NCBI GenBank assembly: GCA_021808205.1
Contig: JAKBCD010000127.1
Location: 1-6,155 of the forward strand
Source: Pseudomonadota bacterium
GTDB taxonomy: Bacteria; Pseudomonadota; Alphaproteobacteria; Acetobacterales; Acetobacteraceae
Reading direction: 5' to 3'
Length of the DNA: 6,155 nt
The notes under the pieces were generated by a model. The model saw only the letters and a list, made by a program, of their open reading frames with translations. It did not search any database and was not told the DNA's origin. A program made the translations under genes and the position numbers. How positions within the stretch are numbered: position 1 is the first letter of the stretch; each line of letters opens with the position of its first letter. Of the stretch, positions 5,829 to 6,155 are shown one piece after another.

Positions 5829-6155
5829 AATAATCACCCTCGATGCGGGTGAAAAGCTGCGCGCCGAGCCCTTCCAGCCGATAGGCGCCGACGCAACGCA
5901 GGATTTCGGCCGCTTCGGCCGTGAGGTAAGCAGCCAGGAAATCATCGCTCAGGGCGCGCATGGTGAGCGTGGCTTGTTCCGCGTGCAGCCATTGCTGCGC
6001 CCCGCCTTGCACCAGGCAGACCGAAGTAAGGAGGTGATGCGTGCGGCCTGACAGCGCTTGCAGATGCGCGCCAGCTTCAGCAAGGTTTCGGGGTTTGTCG
6101 TAAATTTTGTCGTCACAGACCAGAAGCTGGTCGGCGCCGATGACCAGCGCCTCTG
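5758..6155 (-). CDS. maf: Maf-family nucleoside triphosphate pyrophosphatase, 5' partial
   Basis: A cytoplasmic housecleaning enzyme that hydrolyses non-canonical or excess nucleoside triphosphates to the monophosphate and PPi. The reading frame stays open through the right edge, so about 131 codons (the C-terminal two thirds) are present, while the N-terminal SxSPRR-type motif lies outside. In order, the visible protein has VIGADQLLVCDDKIYDKP, with the catalytic-type Asp of GADQ and the KP turn; then LSGRTHHLLTSV, LSDDFLAAYL, CVGAYRLEGLGAQLF, and the C-terminal signature RIEGDYFTVLGLPL. GADQ (rather than GADT) resembles the YceF branch, linked to 7-methyl-GTP, so that specificity is a reasonable but unproven guess. 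A GTG at 6012 is an internal codon, not the start, since conserved Maf sequence continues upstream of it. The last 71 bp overlap the XRE gene on the other strand. Confidence 0.93.
   Translation of the reverse strand, partial: EALVIGADQLLVCDDKIYDKPRNLAEAGAHLQALSGRTHHLLTSVCLVQGGAQQWLHAEQATLTMRALSDDFLAAYLTAEAAEILRCVGAYRLEGLGAQLFTRIEGDYFTVLGLPLLALLGALRARGVLAA

Noticed and set aside
5758..6012. Reading the Maf frame as a short 84-aa gene starting at GTG 6012
   Set aside because: Conserved Maf sequence including GADQ and KP continues upstream to the right edge, so the gene is longer and simply cut by the window.
1..6155. Defence island, prophage, CRISPR or other novel multi-gene system
   Set aside because: No regular repeats, nuclease or methylase partner, integrase or transposase was found; the SNF2 gene alone is not enough to propose one.

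Overview
The window is a slice of a GC-rich alphaproteobacterial chromosome, most likely from the Acetobacteraceae (Acidocella/Acidiphilium-like). The main evidence is a DUF1013/TrcR-type protein, a DUF1192 protein and a DUF465/YdcH-type protein, families typical of Alphaproteobacteria, next to an Smr-XRE pair and a Maf gene. The family-level placement is an inference from gene content and composition; no rRNA or other marker gene is present. All frames are intact, and no transposase, phage gene, tRNA, CRISPR array or integration site was seen.

Layout. (1) Positions 3-2696, + strand: a large SWIM-zinc-finger SNF2-family helicase/translocase whose 5' end lies off the left edge. (2) 2720-3541, + strand: a PAPS-dependent sulfotransferase, 23 bp downstream and probably co-transcribed. 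A perfect 8-bp hairpin carries the helicase stop codon in its GTAA loop. (3) 3542-3677: a 136-bp gap with a weak terminator-like hairpin and a larger inverted repeat. (4) 3678-3842, + strand: a 54-aa DUF465/YdcH-like coiled-coil protein, followed by a strong bidirectional terminator at 3857-3883. (5) 3902-4474, - strand: a TrcR (DUF1013) regulator, convergent on the same terminator. (6) 4475-4600: a divergent intergenic region with a candidate trcR promoter. (7) 4601-5828, + strand: a tight cluster of DUF1192 protein, Smr-domain protein and XRE-type regulator. (8) 5758-6155, - strand: the C-terminal two thirds of a Maf nucleotide pyrophosphatase, whose 3' end overlaps the XRE gene by 71 bp on the opposite strand.

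The genes read as ordinary chromosomal content: DNA remodelling (SNF2), small-molecule or polymer sulfation (sulfotransferase), cell-cycle transcription (TrcR), a DNA/RNA-acting Smr protein with its XRE partner, and nucleotide-pool sanitation (Maf). No convincing new multi-gene system is visible. The most interesting items are structural: the antisense 3' overlap of XRE and maf, the stop-codon tetraloop hairpin, the inverted repeat upstream of the DUF465 gene, and the dyad over the candidate trcR promoter.
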